DNA of 64,000 nt from Paenibacillus psychroresistens (lineage in GTDB: Bacteria > Bacillota > Bacilli > Paenibacillales > NBRC-103111), in contig NZ_CP034235.1 of the NCBI RefSeq assembly GCF_009728935.1, positions 3,448,001 through 3,512,000 on the forward strand. The letters are read 5' to 3'. The notes under the pieces are model-generated. The model was not told the DNA's origin. It searched no databases and was given only the letters and a program-made list of their open reading frames with translations. This document shows, one piece after another, positions 16,149-24,535 of the stretch (position 1 is its first letter; the number at the start of each line of letters is the position of its first letter). The translations under genes and the position numbers were made by a program.

Positions 16149-17822
16149 TTACACTTCAATAATGATTGGCAGAATCATCGGTCTTCTTTTTGTCTTTGCA
16201 TACAAGTATTGGCTAACTGCTTCTTTGATGCTTTGCTTAAGCACATTCCAGCGGTTTACATTCGCCTCTTGCAAGCTGTTGATGGTCGTTACGACTAGTC
16301 GATTAACGTCTTTCATGAGATCTTCCGAGTCACGAACATATACGAATCCTCTGGAAATAGTATCAGGTCCGGAAATAATTATACCTTCTGATTTACTAAG
16401 CGTAATGACGATGACAAGCATGCCGTCCTCAGAAAGCTGTTTGCGATCACGCAGCACAATATTTCCCACATCGCCAATACCCAATCCATCGATGAGGATA
16501 TTCCCTGCATGTACCTTACGAGTCTGACGAGCAACCGAGTCGTTAATATCAACAACATCGCCATTGTTAATAATATAAACATTCTCTTTCTGCACGCCAA
16601 CCGATACGGCCAGCTGACGATGCTGATGGAGCATTCGATATTCACCGTGTATGGGAATAAAATATTTGGGCTTCATTAAGGTAAGCATCAGCTTCAGCTC
16701 CTCTTGGCTAGCATGTCCAGATACATGCATCCCGGTAACATTCCCTGACCCATAGATAACATGGGCACCGAGCAGAAATAAATTATCAACGATATGGGCA
16801 ACATTTCGTTCATTTCCTGGTATAGGGCTTGAGGCCATAATGACCGTATCATCTGCGAGGATTTCTGCTGAACGATAGTTTGATCTGGATAGACGAGACA
16901 AGGCAGCCATAGGTTCTCCCTGGCTTCCCGTGCAGAGAATCGCCACCCTATCAGCCGGCAAACGATTAATTTCACTTGCTTCAACTAACATCCCTTCAGG
17001 GATACTTAAATAACCAAGCTCTTGGGCAACCGTTACTACATTTACCATACTTCGACCAAGTAGAACAAGCTTGCGGTTTGTTTTTATAGCTGCATCTACG
17101 ACCTGCTGCACACGATGGACATTAGAAGCAAACGTAGAGATAAAAACCTTGCGGGTGGCTTTACTGAATGCTTCCTCAATATTCTGACCTACTATCCGCT
17201 CTGAGGCAGTAAATCCCGGTCGTTCGGCATTCGTGCTTTCTGATAAGAGAACCAAGACACCTTTTTGACCGATTTCCGCCATTTTATGGATGTCTGGATA
17301 TTGATCATTTACAGGAGTTAAATCGAATTTAAAATCACCTGTATGTACGACAGTACCTTCAGGTGTATGGAATACCACGCCTAAGCAATCTGGGATACTG
17401 TGGTTCGTTTTGAAAAAGCTTAGCTGCATCATTCCAAAATTGATATTTGAATCGGAGTCAATAATAACTCTTTGGGATTCCCCAAGCAGACCATGCTCTT
17501 TTAACTTAACCTCAATTAAGCCTAGAGTTAAGCGCGTTGCATAGATGGGCAAATTCAATTTTTTTAAGAGATAGGGGATGCCGCCAATATGATCTTCGTG
17601 ACCATGAGTGACAACTAAAGCACGAATTTTTTGCTTATTCTCTTGGAGATAACTCATATCTGGAATGATTAAATCAATACCTAATAAGCTTTCATCTGGA
17701 AACTTGGAACCGCAGTCGATGACAATAATATCGTTTGAATATTGAACAACATACATATTCTTGCCGATTTCATTAATCCCGCCTAAAGAAAATATCGATA
17801 ACGTACTTTCTGCATTACTCAC
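16149..17822 (-). CDS. rnjA: ribonuclease J
   Basis: A 557-residue metallo-beta-lactamase/beta-CASP ribonuclease with 5'-3' exo- and endonuclease activity, central to mRNA decay and rRNA maturation in Firmicutes. THGHEDHIGG gives the zinc ligands. HTGDFKFD, STFASNVHR, CTGSQGEPMAALSR, SGHASQEELK and IPIHGEYRML are characteristic. The C-terminus PMILPIIIEV matches B. subtilis RnjA. The length equals RnjA (555). The genome probably holds another copy, so RnjA versus RnjB is not certain. It converges on the LigD-type gene. Start ATG behind TAGGAGGACTTTAATTG read on the minus strand. Confidence 0.94.
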   Translation of the reverse strand: MSNAESTLSIFSLGGINEIGKNMYVVQYSNDIIVIDCGSKFPDESLLGIDLIIPDMSYLQENKQKIRALVVTHGHEDHIGGIPYLLKKLNLPIYATRLTLGLIEVKLKEHGLLGESQRVIIDSDSNINFGMMQLSFFKTNHSIPDCLGVVFHTPEGTVVHTGDFKFDLTPVNDQYPDIHKMAEIGQKGVLVLLSESTNAERPGFTASERIVGQNIEEAFSKATRKVFISTFASNVHRVQQVVDAAIKTNRKLVLLGRSMVNVVTVAQELGYLSIPEGMLVEASEINRLPADRVAILCTGSQGEPMAALSRLSRSNYRSAEILADDTVIMASSPIPGNERNVAHIVDNLFLLGAHVIYGSGNVTGMHVSGHASQEELKLMLTLMKPKYFIPIHGEYRMLHQHRQLAVSVGVQKENVYIINNGDVVDINDSVARQTRKVHAGNILIDGLGIGDVGNIVLRDRKQLSEDGMLVIVITLSKSEGIIISGPDTISRGFVYVRDSEDLMKDVNRLVVTTINSLQEANVNRWNVLKQSIKEAVSQYLYAKTKRRPMILPIIIEV

Positions 17823-17900
17823 AATTAAAGTCCTCCTAATCGAAACTTAATTGTTAAAGTATTCCCTTATTAAAACCTTTTATGTTTGCTTACACGACAT

Positions 17901-17935
17901 AAAAAAGAGCCGCATATGCTGCAGCTCTTTTGTCC
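17901..17935. terminator. intrinsic terminator downstream of the flavin-type oxidoreductase
   Basis: AAAAGAGC (17903-17910) pairs with GCTCTTTT (17924-17931). The minus-strand copy ends in a T run, which suits the gene at 17942-18499. Confidence 0.75.
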
Positions 17936-17941
17936 ATTTTT

Positions 17942-18499
17942 TTATACCAAAGATTCTCCAATCGGAGTAGGCAAACCGTCCAGGCTGATGCTATTCCTGT
18001 CACGATGATATTGCTCGAGACCTTCCTCGCCCTTTTGAACAGCCCAGCGTTTGAGTGTTTCGCGTTCACTGGTGTAGCTGAAGTTGGGGACGGCATACCC
18101 GCATGAGGTTTGAACCTTATGCATGGTTATATAGATAATTTGGCGCGCTCCGGGAAGTAGTTCAAATTGTGGAATCAAGTCATCCCATTCAGTCGTCTCA
18201 GGCAAGATGACACGTCCAGTGCCATATCCTCTAAGTATCAGCGGTGGGCCTTCGAATGCACAAAACATGAGCGTAATCCGGCCGTTTTCAGCTATATGAG
18301 CACTAGTTTCATTGCCACTCCCCGTTAAATCCAAGTAAGCTATTTCTGTGGGGGAGATAATGCGCAGAACATCGTGTCCTTTAGGGGATAAATTAACATG
18401 ACCCTCGTCGCTTAAAGGGGCTGATCCTACAAAGAATAGACGTTGCTTGCGGATGAAGTCTTCGTGTTCAGGCAATAAAGCATCAAAAATTTTTCCCAT
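17942..18499 (-). CDS. pyridoxamine 5'-phosphate oxidase-family protein
   Basis: A 185-residue split-barrel flavin-type protein. HVNLSPKGHDVLRIISP, AYLDLTGSGNETSAHI, NGRITLMFCAFEG and GYGTGRVI are typical of this family. Members of this subgroup bind FMN, F420 or heme, and the cofactor cannot be fixed from sequence alone. The C-terminal YTSERETLKRWAVQKGEEGLEQYHRDRN is characteristic of the Bacillales subgroup. Start ATG 18499 behind AGGAGGAATCTACC. Monocistronic. Confidence 0.86.
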   Translation of the reverse strand: MGKIFDALLPEHEDFIRKQRLFFVGSAPLSDEGHVNLSPKGHDVLRIISPTEIAYLDLTGSGNETSAHIAENGRITLMFCAFEGPPLILRGYGTGRVILPETTEWDDLIPQFELLPGARQIIYITMHKVQTSCGYAVPNFSYTSERETLKRWAVQKGEEGLEQYHRDRNSISLDGLPTPIGESLV

Positions 18500-18573
18500 G
18501 GTAGATTCCTCCTAGATTATCCTATCCGAATTATACCATATGGCTATTCAGTTGTTATGTAAAAGCTAATATG

Positions 18574-18768
18574 CTATAAACAAATTTTAAATTCACAGTG
18601 CTCTTTGGAAACAGCAAAATTACTGATGTAAACAACCTCGTTGTTATGTGATTTAATAAATCCGCTGCCTACGTGCATGTCTTGTTGAGTAATGGAAATA
18701 ATTAATCGAAAAATAATCGCATTATCAAAATCAACATCCGTTTTCAGTCGATATCCACTTCTATACAT
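18574..18768 (-). CDS. small protein, paralog of the one at 28644
   Basis: A 64-residue protein with a good ribosome binding site (AAAGGAAAG six bases before ATG). Its N-terminal half, with LKTDVDFDNAIIFRLIISITQ then VGSGF, lines up with the 70-residue protein at 28644-28856 (LKTDADFYNALLFKCLISITQ, VGSGY), and both have a CEF near the C-terminus. Two independent copies with separate ribosome binding sites argue that both are real genes. No known family recognised, no signal or membrane segment. Confidence 0.65.
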   Translation of the reverse strand: MYRSGYRLKTDVDFDNAIIFRLIISITQQDMHVGSGFIKSHNNEVVYISNFAVSKEHCEFKICL

Positions 18769-18889
18769 GATTATCTTTCCTTTCGCTAAGTTATTTTTAC
18801 TCCTATACAGCTATAGACAAGAAAAATGAGACCTTTGTTATAGTCTTACGTATGGTATAGAGTAAATTTGATCAGATTCGGAGTGGGGG

Positions 18890-19756
18890 ATGAATATGGA
18901 ATTTCAAGGGACAGACCAAGTCAAGAAAGTAAATGCAGAAAACAACAAGAATATTCGCAATTATGTGACGATCGGATTAGCTGTAGTACTGGGTTTAATT
19001 ATTGTGTTTAATGGTTTTACAACGGTGCAATCGGGATATGTCGGTGTCAAAAAAACACTGGGTAAATTGGACTCCGGCTATCTAAGCGCGGGTCTACATT
19101 TCAAAATTCCGTTCATGCAGGAAATTATTATTGTGAATACGCAAGTATTGAAATCAGAAACGCAAGCAGCGGCTTCATCGAAGGATATGCAGACTACGCA
19201 TACAAGCATAGTGGTCAACTATCGAGTAGATGAAACCAGAGCTTCCCGATTGTTATCCACTGTAGGTGCTGGTTATGCCAATGTGATTATCGCACCTGCG
19301 ATTCAAGAGGTATTGAAAGCAACGACTTCGATGTATTCGGCTGAAGAGCTTGTTACGAAACGTGAAACCGTTGCTGTAGGTATTAAAGAAGGCTTGGAAA
19401 AGAAGCTGGTTAAGTATGATTTAATCGTAACGGATATTAGCATTACTAACTTCGAATTCGAAAAAGCATTTAATGAATCAATCGAAGCCAAGCAAGTTGC
19501 GGCTCAGCAAGCGATTAAAGCTGAAAACGATCTGCGTCGGATTGAAATTGAAGCCAAGCAGAAGATAGCCGAAGCGGGGGCAGAAGCCGAGTCGCTGAGG
19601 TTGAAGAAGCTGGAGATCACGCCGGATCTAGTTTTACTTAAACAAATCGAGGTTCAAGAAAAAGCAGTTGATAAATGGGACGGTAAATTACCGAACGTAA
19701 CTGGGGGTACGATTCCATTCATCAATGTAGACGGTGCTCAATCAGCAAACAAGTAA
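18890..19756 (+). CDS. prohibitin-like SPFH-domain membrane protein
   Basis: A 288-residue protein. A membrane segment at about residues 26-44 is followed by the SPFH/prohibitin domain (QSGYVGVKKTLGKL...GLHFKIPFMQEIIIVNTQ) and a charged coiled-coil region rich in Ala/Glu/Lys (AIKAENDLRRIEIEAKQKIA). It is prohibitin- or HflC-like and is expected to form a membrane-associated oligomer, possibly scaffolding a protease. The start is ATG 18890 right after GGAGTGGGGG; the next ATG at 18896 has better spacing and may be used. No HflK partner is adjacent. A terminator-like hairpin follows the stop. Confidence 0.85.
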   Translation: MNMEFQGTDQVKKVNAENNKNIRNYVTIGLAVVLGLIIVFNGFTTVQSGYVGVKKTLGKLDSGYLSAGLHFKIPFMQEIIIVNTQVLKSETQAAASSKDMQTTHTSIVVNYRVDETRASRLLSTVGAGYANVIIAPAIQEVLKATTSMYSAEELVTKRETVAVGIKEGLEKKLVKYDLIVTDISITNFEFEKAFNESIEAKQVAAQQAIKAENDLRRIEIEAKQKIAEAGAEAESLRLKKLEITPDLVLLKQIEVQEKAVDKWDGKLPNVTGGTIPFINVDGAQSANK

Positions 19757-19767
19757 TTTAATAAAAG

Positions 19768-20013
19768 TTAGGAAGGGGTCGTTTCGACGGCTCCTTTTTT
19801 GCGTCCAAATGGTTCATGGGAAAGTGTCGGTTTGGTTTTTTTATGAATCAAGCCTTTTCCTTTAACCCATGTGAAAATGATGATATCATGCTCATAAAAC
19901 TCGATTACATCACTGAAGCATGTGGAGATTTTATTATAGAAGTAAACAATTGCAGCGGGCCATTCTTCAAATGCGATTAAGTTATGATTGTCAAGCACAA
20001 TACGGTATTTCAA
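19768..20013 (-). CDS. small hypothetical protein
   Basis: An 81-residue open frame starting with TTG behind AAGGAG, about 11 bases away, which is a little far. The first 55 residues look protein-like (IAFEEWPAAIVYFYNKI...EFYEHDIIIFTWVKG). The last ~20 residues overlap the terminator-like hairpin of the SPFH gene, so the natural C-terminus may have been altered. No family recognised. Confidence 0.45.
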   Translation of the reverse strand: MKYRIVLDNHNLIAFEEWPAAIVYFYNKISTCFSDVIEFYEHDIIIFTWVKGKGLIHKKTKPTLSHEPFGRKKGAVETTPS

Positions 20014-20161
20014 AATAGAATCGACTCCTTAGGATTTATTCACACAATTTATAGTTTATGCGCGGAATCAATCAAATATGCCGAAAATTTTACAAAGCAT
20101 ACAAACCGTTTGATTAAGAGATTCGTATGATAGAGTAAAATCGCAGCATGGAGCTGATCCT

Positions 20162-20386
20162 ATGAATAATGAGATGATTATTACGATATCCGCGATCGTT
20201 GCCTCTTATGTAACGGTCTTTAAATCTTTTAATCTAGTAGATACTAAATTTCTGCCTTTGGTCGCGCTTATGATTGCAGCCGTGTTTGTTCTGGTCCCGA
20301 ATGTGGTTTATGAGAAGCTAGTGTTAATTTCGACTATTGGGCTTGGAGCAGCAGGTGTCTATCAAATGACGAAGCGAAATTTATGA
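20162..20386 (+). CDS. small membrane protein, holin-like
   Basis: A 74-residue protein with two or three hydrophobic segments and a basic C-terminus (MTKRNL). Start ATG 20162 after GGAGCTGATCCT. The size and layout recall small holin-like membrane proteins, but there is no lysin next to it, so a lysis role is unsupported. Monocistronic. Confidence 0.6.
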   Translation: MNNEMIITISAIVASYVTVFKSFNLVDTKFLPLVALMIAAVFVLVPNVVYEKLVLISTIGLGAAGVYQMTKRNL

Positions 20387-20471
20387 ATGATCATAAAAAT
20401 CAAACCGGACTAGCCCAATCTTCGTTAACTTATATAGCTCCATAAAATAAGGGTATAGAAGGAGGGTCTTT

Positions 20472-20912
20472 ATGAGAAAGCATTTGTTATTCTTTATGTC
20501 GGTACTTGTTCTCATTGTTGCCTTAAGCGCCTGCGGTGCAAAAAAAGAGGAGGCTACTATGGCGGAGAAAACGCCGTCAGCGACTGTAGCTCCTGCCGCT
20601 ACGGATGCCGCTGCCACCACAGCGCCAGTAAGCACAGAAGCCGCACAAGAAGTGAAGTTAATTGCCAGCGCAGCAACCTTCAAGTTTGACAAGCCTGAGT
20701 ATCATGTTAAAAAAGGTGTACCTGTTAATTTGTCCTTGGAAATGAAAGATGGTAAACACGGAGCAAGGCTAGTAGATTTTGATGTTAACTTAAACTCGGA
20801 GACTCCAACAGCAACCTTTACACCTGACAAAGCAGGAACTTTCTTAATCAAATGCTCCGTGCCTTGTGGAGATGGACACATGAATATGACAGCAAATTTA
20901 ATCGTGGAATAG
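20472..20912 (+). CDS. cupredoxin lipoprotein with CuA-type copper motif
   Basis: A 146-residue lipoprotein behind AGAAGGAGGGTCTTT. The signal peptide ends in lipobox LSAC with Cys21. An Ala/Thr-rich linker (about 30-60) leads to a cupredoxin domain. The ligands His96, Cys128, Cys132, His136 and Met139 form H...Cx3Cx3HxxM, the CuA binding pattern of cytochrome oxidase subunit II and nitrous oxide reductase. It lacks the COX2 transmembrane hairpin, so it is a stand-alone extracytoplasmic domain, possibly for electron transfer or copper delivery. A 14-bp hairpin follows. Confidence 0.88.
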   Translation: MRKHLLFFMSVLVLIVALSACGAKKEEATMAEKTPSATVAPAATDAAATTAPVSTEAAQEVKLIASAATFKFDKPEYHVKKGVPVNLSLEMKDGKHGARLVDFDVNLNSETPTATFTPDKAGTFLIKCSVPCGDGHMNMTANLIVE

Positions 20913-20938
20913 GGTTGGAGCTTTGCAGAACGAATTTT

Positions 20939-20978
20939 AAATTAGACGCACACCACCTTGTGGCTGTGCGTCTAATTT
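20939..20978. terminator. hairpin after the cupredoxin gene
   Basis: AAATTAGACGCACA (20939-20952) pairs perfectly with TGTGCGTCTAATTT (20965-20978) around a 12-base loop. The T tail is short (TTTG), so termination strength is moderate. Confidence 0.65.
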
Positions 20979-21003
20979 GTCATCTCTGAATAATTAAAAG
21001 GCT

Positions 21004-21225
21004 TTAGAAAAACCGTCTGCGTTCAAATATAAAAACGTGATTAATGCAGCTGACAAGTACAAAACCGTTCCTCAATAAGCATTTTCTAGCAGCAGCAACT
21101 CGTTTTCCTACGACTAAGAAAGACTTACAGGGCGCAGCGCTACCAACGATATTCACTTTTTTGATAATAAAATGGCAGTCTTGGCAACCAAATCTAATAG
21201 TTACAACATCAATTTGACAATTCAT
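21004..21225 (-). CDS. small cysteine-rich protein
   Basis: A 73-residue protein. The start ATG 21225 has a strong GGAGGTGAAACCGATT. It contains CQDC and four further Cys with many basic residues and little acidic content. No family recognised. Small basic Cys-rich proteins in this group are often spore-coat or metal-binding proteins, but that is inference. The good ribosome binding site is the main evidence for coding. Confidence 0.6.
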   Translation of the reverse strand: MNCQIDVVTIRFGCQDCHFIIKKVNIVGSAAPCKSFLVVGKRVAAARKCLLRNGFVLVSCINHVFIFERRRFF

Positions 21226-21371
21226 AATCGGTTTCACCTCCACAGAAGTAGTTTATTCATCCAAGCTACTTAGGTTTGGGTAGAAGATAGGTGAGATAAG
21301 GCTATTTATTGTTTCTCGTGCATATTCTTCCATCCTTTTGCGAACCCTTTTAATAAAAAGGAGGGAACGCC

Positions 21372-21806
21372 ATGCAGGATCGCTTAGAAGCGTTCAAGAT
21401 TCTTGGTTTACCGGAGGAAGCCCAGCGTCAGGAGATCGAGAGCCGTTATTTTCATTTAGTCAAAAAATACAAGTACCTCGCACAGGATGAGCAGCCCTCT
21501 TTAGGAGAACCGATTTTTGCCGTCATTAACGAAGCCTATCACCTTTTAATCGGATACTCGCCCATGCAAAAAATTCAGTTTAAGCAACTGGATTGGAAGG
21601 AAAAGCTTCAGCATATTCGCGAATATTACATGATGCAAATTAGTCTAAGTGTGATATTTGTACTGGCTGTCGTAGGGATGGGCTTTGTCATTCACGATAT
21701 TAATAAATCCTTGCAAGATCAGCCCACAAGCTCCAGTATTACATCGATCCAGGCCAGCCCGCTCCCGAATCTGGATTGTAATGCTCCGCAACGAGCTTTA
21801 AGGTAA
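21372..21806 (+). CDS. J-domain-like membrane protein without HPD
   Basis: A 144-residue protein behind AAAAGGAGGGAACGCC. Residues 5-60 look like a J domain (AFKILGLPEEAQRQEIESRYFHLVKKYKYL ordering, then INEAYHLLIGY), but the HPD tripeptide that activates DnaK is absent. A transmembrane segment at about 93-112 (SVIFVLAVVGMGFVIHDI) follows, so the J-like part is cytosolic. Probably a degenerate J protein used for scaffolding. Followed by a strong terminator. Confidence 0.72.
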   Translation: MQDRLEAFKILGLPEEAQRQEIESRYFHLVKKYKYLAQDEQPSLGEPIFAVINEAYHLLIGYSPMQKIQFKQLDWKEKLQHIREYYMMQISLSVIFVLAVVGMGFVIHDINKSLQDQPTSSSITSIQASPLPNLDCNAPQRALR

Positions 21807-21823
21807 GCTTGATAAGCTAAGCG

Positions 21824-21865
21824 AAAACAGATCTAGGAATATAATCTTCCTCAGATCTGTTTTTT
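21824..21865 (+). terminator. intrinsic terminator after the J-like gene
   Basis: AAAACAGATCTAGGAA (21824-21839) pairs with TTCCTCAGATCTGTTTT (from 21847), followed by a T run. Confidence 0.85.
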
Positions 21866-21935
21866 ATTTTATGTGCCATATAACAAGCAGACAACCAACT
21901 ATATTCATATATTAATAATCACAAGGGGTGATGAT

Positions 21936-22379
21936 ATGAAAAAGCGCTGGATGCGCATGTTAAAAGATATAGAAAAACTTATGAAAGAACAAAAAATGAT
22001 CAAAAATATAGTAGTAGAATGTAAGCCACATATTGTAGTCAATCCTATTATAATAGGATGCTTCCCTTTAGGTAACAAATCAGAGCTTAGCACCATACCA
22101 ATCATTAAAAGATATTTTTATATTCCAAGCTCGGATATTCATTTCACAGATACGACGGTGATCCCAGCCCAATTATTTTTAAATGATGCGGGAAACCGTA
22201 CTACCGAATTTATGGTGTTCGTACCAAATGGGTATTTTAATTTATATCTTAACGGTGTTATGCAAGAAGGGAATTTATATAAGGTTAGTGCGAGCTCATT
22301 AACTTTTAATCCCGTAGGTGAAATCATCACTGCAGGCACACCCATAATTGTAGAATCAGTAGGATTCTCTACTAAATAG
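21936..22379 (+). CDS. DUF4183 protein
   Basis: A 147-residue protein; start ATG 21936 behind AAGGGGTGATGAT. After a basic ~35-residue N-terminus comes the DUF4183 beta domain, with VPNGYFNLYLNGVMQEGNLY, LTFN and AGTPIIVE. DUF4183 proteins are common in spore formers and are linked to the spore surface or exosporium in Bacillus, though function is not established. A second DUF4183 gene follows 95 bases later, so this is a tandem pair with divergent N-termini. Confidence 0.8.
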   Translation: MKKRWMRMLKDIEKLMKEQKMIKNIVVECKPHIVVNPIIIGCFPLGNKSELSTIPIIKRYFYIPSSDIHFTDTTVIPAQLFLNDAGNRTTEFMVFVPNGYFNLYLNGVMQEGNLYKVSASSLTFNPVGEIITAGTPIIVESVGFSTK

Positions 22380-22474
22380 CTCCCGTAAAAGTTGAATCAT
22401 ATCTACCCTATTATTTGCCATTCCATTTCTTAGTAGAGTTGCATTTACTATAGAGTGGAAGGGAGGTGAATCAA

Positions 22475-22795
22475 ATGGCACTTTCTCTAATAAATATTCA
22501 TGTCAATGTCACTGGTGATTCTACTAGATTTTTTAATGTTTTGGCAGCACCATTAGTCGTTGCAGATGGAACAGAAATCCTAGCAACAGCTTTTCTAACA
22601 GATACAGGCGTTCCTGCTACCGCTTTTCCGGTTGTAACTAATGGCTACTATAATTTCTATATAAATGGTGTACTTCAAGAGGGTGGATCTTATTCTATTA
22701 CTGCAACCGAATTGACCTTTAATACGGTCACTGGCACTTTATCTGCGGGTACTCCATTAATTGTAGAAGCAGTGGAATTGACTACAATTATCTAA
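22475..22795 (+). CDS. DUF4183 protein
   Basis: A 106-residue protein. Start ATG 22475 after GGGAGGTGAATCAA; the in-frame GTG at 22466 lies within the ribosome binding site. The domain occupies nearly the whole protein: VTNGYYNFYINGVLQEGGSY, LTFN, AGTPLIVEAVEL. It lacks the basic leader of its upstream paralog. The low-charge, Thr/Val-rich surface suits a coat or exosporium structural protein, but this is inference. Confidence 0.8.
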   Translation: MALSLINIHVNVTGDSTRFFNVLAAPLVVADGTEILATAFLTDTGVPATAFPVVTNGYYNFYINGVLQEGGSYSITATELTFNTVTGTLSAGTPLIVEAVELTTII

Positions 22796-22923
22796 TCCTA
22801 ACTTTTTCATTTACTTTCCTTCTAGATTTTATGACAATTTTTTACAATATACATCGAATTAATGTAATTGTAAGCATAATTATGTCAAATAATCTATTAA
22901 AAGTAAATTATTGTTGGTATTTA

Positions 22924-23391
22924 TCAAGTTGCTGAAGAGATGACTATCGTCCAGAAAATAGCACTAACTACAATCATAATGATCCCAAATATTAAAATTC
23001 CTTTGCCAGCTTCACTTTTTTCGGGGTCATCATCAAATGAAATAATTCCTCCTACAATCAACCCGATAAAAGGGATGAGAAAAGTTACAAGATAAAGCAA
23101 AAAGTATGATTTTCCGCTTCCGTATGTTTGTTGAGAATTGTAAGTAGTGGGAGCCTTCTTAGCTTTAATAGTTGGAGTTTGGCAATATTTACATTTTAAA
23201 GCGCCTACTTCTAATCTCTCGTTACATTTAGAACAAAATTTTATTGAGCTTTTTGTTGAAGAGTTCTGGTTTTTATCAGAATCTAATGTTCCTCTAATGG
23301 TTGCATCATGTAAAGTCTTATTGCAGGAAGCACAAATAACAGCATTTTCCTTATTATCCTCGCCGCATGAACTGCAAACCTTTACCGCCAT
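22924..23391 (-). CDS. double zinc-ribbon membrane protein
   Basis: A 155-residue protein. Two zinc ribbons, CSSCGEDNKENAVICASC (residues 6-23) and CSKC...CKYC (about 53-70), are followed by a short linker and two transmembrane segments (about 95-115 and 133-152) split by an acidic loop (FDDDPEKSE). Such proteins are widespread and unassigned. Start ATG behind GAGTGATCATCA. Converges on nothing close. Confidence 0.78.
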   Translation of the reverse strand: MAVKVCSSCGEDNKENAVICASCNKTLHDATIRGTLDSDKNQNSSTKSSIKFCSKCNERLEVGALKCKYCQTPTIKAKKAPTTYNSQQTYGSGKSYFLLYLVTFLIPFIGLIVGGIISFDDDPEKSEAGKGILIFGIIMIVVSAIFWTIVISSAT

Positions 23392-23584
23392 TGATGATCA
23401 CTCGATTCTGTTATGATTTCGATGTAAATCATTGGAATTATAGCACGGATTGTATATTAAAGGGAATTTAATCAGGGATTTCAAAACCCATTTATGGCTA
23501 ATAAACAATAACCCAATCAATTCATGCTCAACTTCATATACTACGTTATGTATTGAATTTTTCCCATGAGGGGAGTTGAGAGAT

Positions 23585-23677
23585 ATGGGCGTAGGTGTAG
23601 GTGGATTCACAAGTTCGGCTTCAATCTTAGTTCTTTTTATCCTTTTAGTTATTATTAGTAGTGCATTTGTAATCTAA
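23585..23677 (+). CDS. YjcZ-family sporulation microprotein
   Basis: A 30-residue open frame. ATG 23585 is preceded by GAGGGGAG at the right distance. The sequence has a Gly/Val-rich head (MGVGVGGFTSSAS) and a hydrophobic tail with VLFILLVIISSAFV, the signature of YjcZ/SscA-type spore peptides (typical VLFILLIIV...). These are made late in sporulation and affect spore coat assembly. The gene is easily missed because of its size. Confidence 0.8.
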   Translation: MGVGVGGFTSSASILVLFILLVIISSAFVI

Positions 23678-23724
23678 ACTTCTTATCCTCCCGCAACGAA
23701 TAAGGAGCTCTAATCCATTAATAT

Positions 23725-23762
23725 AACAAACCCACACTCGAAGGAGATGTGGGTTTGTTTTA
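23725..23762. terminator. bidirectional intrinsic terminator
   Basis: AACAAACCCACA (23725-23736) pairs with TGTGGGTTTGTT (23748-23759). T-rich on both strands, it serves the YjcZ gene and the convergent nuclease gene. Confidence 0.8.
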
Positions 23763-23767
23763 CTTCT

Positions 23768-24535
23768 TTAATTAATTTCACAAGCGATTCCATCACCATC
23801 ACGATCTAAACTGGAACTGTAACCGGGTTCACCTGTGCGGATCGGAGCTTTTCCAGCTGCTTTTACTTCCGCGCATGATTTATATTTATCTATATCAATT
23901 ACATTCGATGGTGTAGGTGTAGGTGTAGGCGTACTTGCAGCTGTAGAACTGCTGGCTTTAAAAATAAATAAGACCTTCGTTCCATTTGGATATTTTTCTA
24001 GTTGATTTCCAACCCACGATCCAGAACCGCGATTGTCACTTGATAATACGTACTCAACATCAGCTCCAGAACCACCCTCTGCACACATCGCCATTGGCCA
24101 CTCGTCACGATCATAGTCATTTTTTGTAAGGATTCCCTTCAGTGATTCGTCTCTGTTTTCGTCTGCTCCTTCACGATCAATGGTGCATGTATCGGATTCG
24201 CCTTTTGCTATTGCAAGTAGAATATGTTTAGCGGTTAAAGGATATCGCTCAATCGGGAATTCAAGAGTATAATCCGCTGGTGCTGGAGTAGCAACCTGAG
24301 TACTAGATGTAATAGTTATTGTTCGCTTTACCCCGTCCCACTTAACCTCAGCACCCAATGATTCGCTGACAACCTTTAATGGAACATACGAAGAACCCTT
24401 AATAATTTGAATATCTGTGACTATTGCTTTGCCGTTAATAAACAATTTAATATCACTTGCTGCATAAACCCCGATTGAAACTGAAAGAGCTATGATACTC
24501 GCTAAACCCAATGCAAGGAATAACTTTTTTTTCAT
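23768..24535 (-). CDS. nucB: secreted NucB-like nuclease with stalk and Excalibur domains
   Basis: A 255-residue secreted protein. Start ATG 24535 behind GGAGGTATAC. Order: signal peptide (1-26, ending VYAA), a copper amine oxidase N-type stalk domain (about 27-75, [11 protein letters not shown]...[21 protein letters not shown]), the NucA/NucB nuclease domain (about 90-195, [45 protein letters not shown]), a (TP)n linker and a C-terminal Excalibur calcium-binding motif ([10 protein letters not shown]). NucB is a sporulation-associated extracellular DNase. The stalk-nuclease-Excalibur combination suggests cell-wall retention. Confidence 0.9.
   Translation of the reverse strand: MKKKLFLALGLASIIALSVSIGVYAASDIKLFINGKAIVTDIQIIKGSSYVPLKVVSESLGAEVKWDGVKRTITITSSTQVATPAPADYTLEFPIERYPLTAKHILLAIAKGESDTCTIDREGADENRDESLKGILTKNDYDRDEWPMAMCAEGGSGADVEYVLSSDNRGSGSWVGNQLEKYPNGTKVLFIFKASSSTAASTPTPTPTPSNVIDIDKYKSCAEVKAAGKAPIRTGEPGYSSSLDRDGDGIACEIN

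Noticed and set aside
20162..20386. Prophage holin with prophage remnants around it
   Set aside because: No phage structural, lysin or integrase genes are nearby; it is only a small membrane protein.
23898..23935. Short tandem repeat as a possible regulatory repeat
   Set aside because: It encodes the Thr-Pro linker of the nuclease and is explained by the protein.
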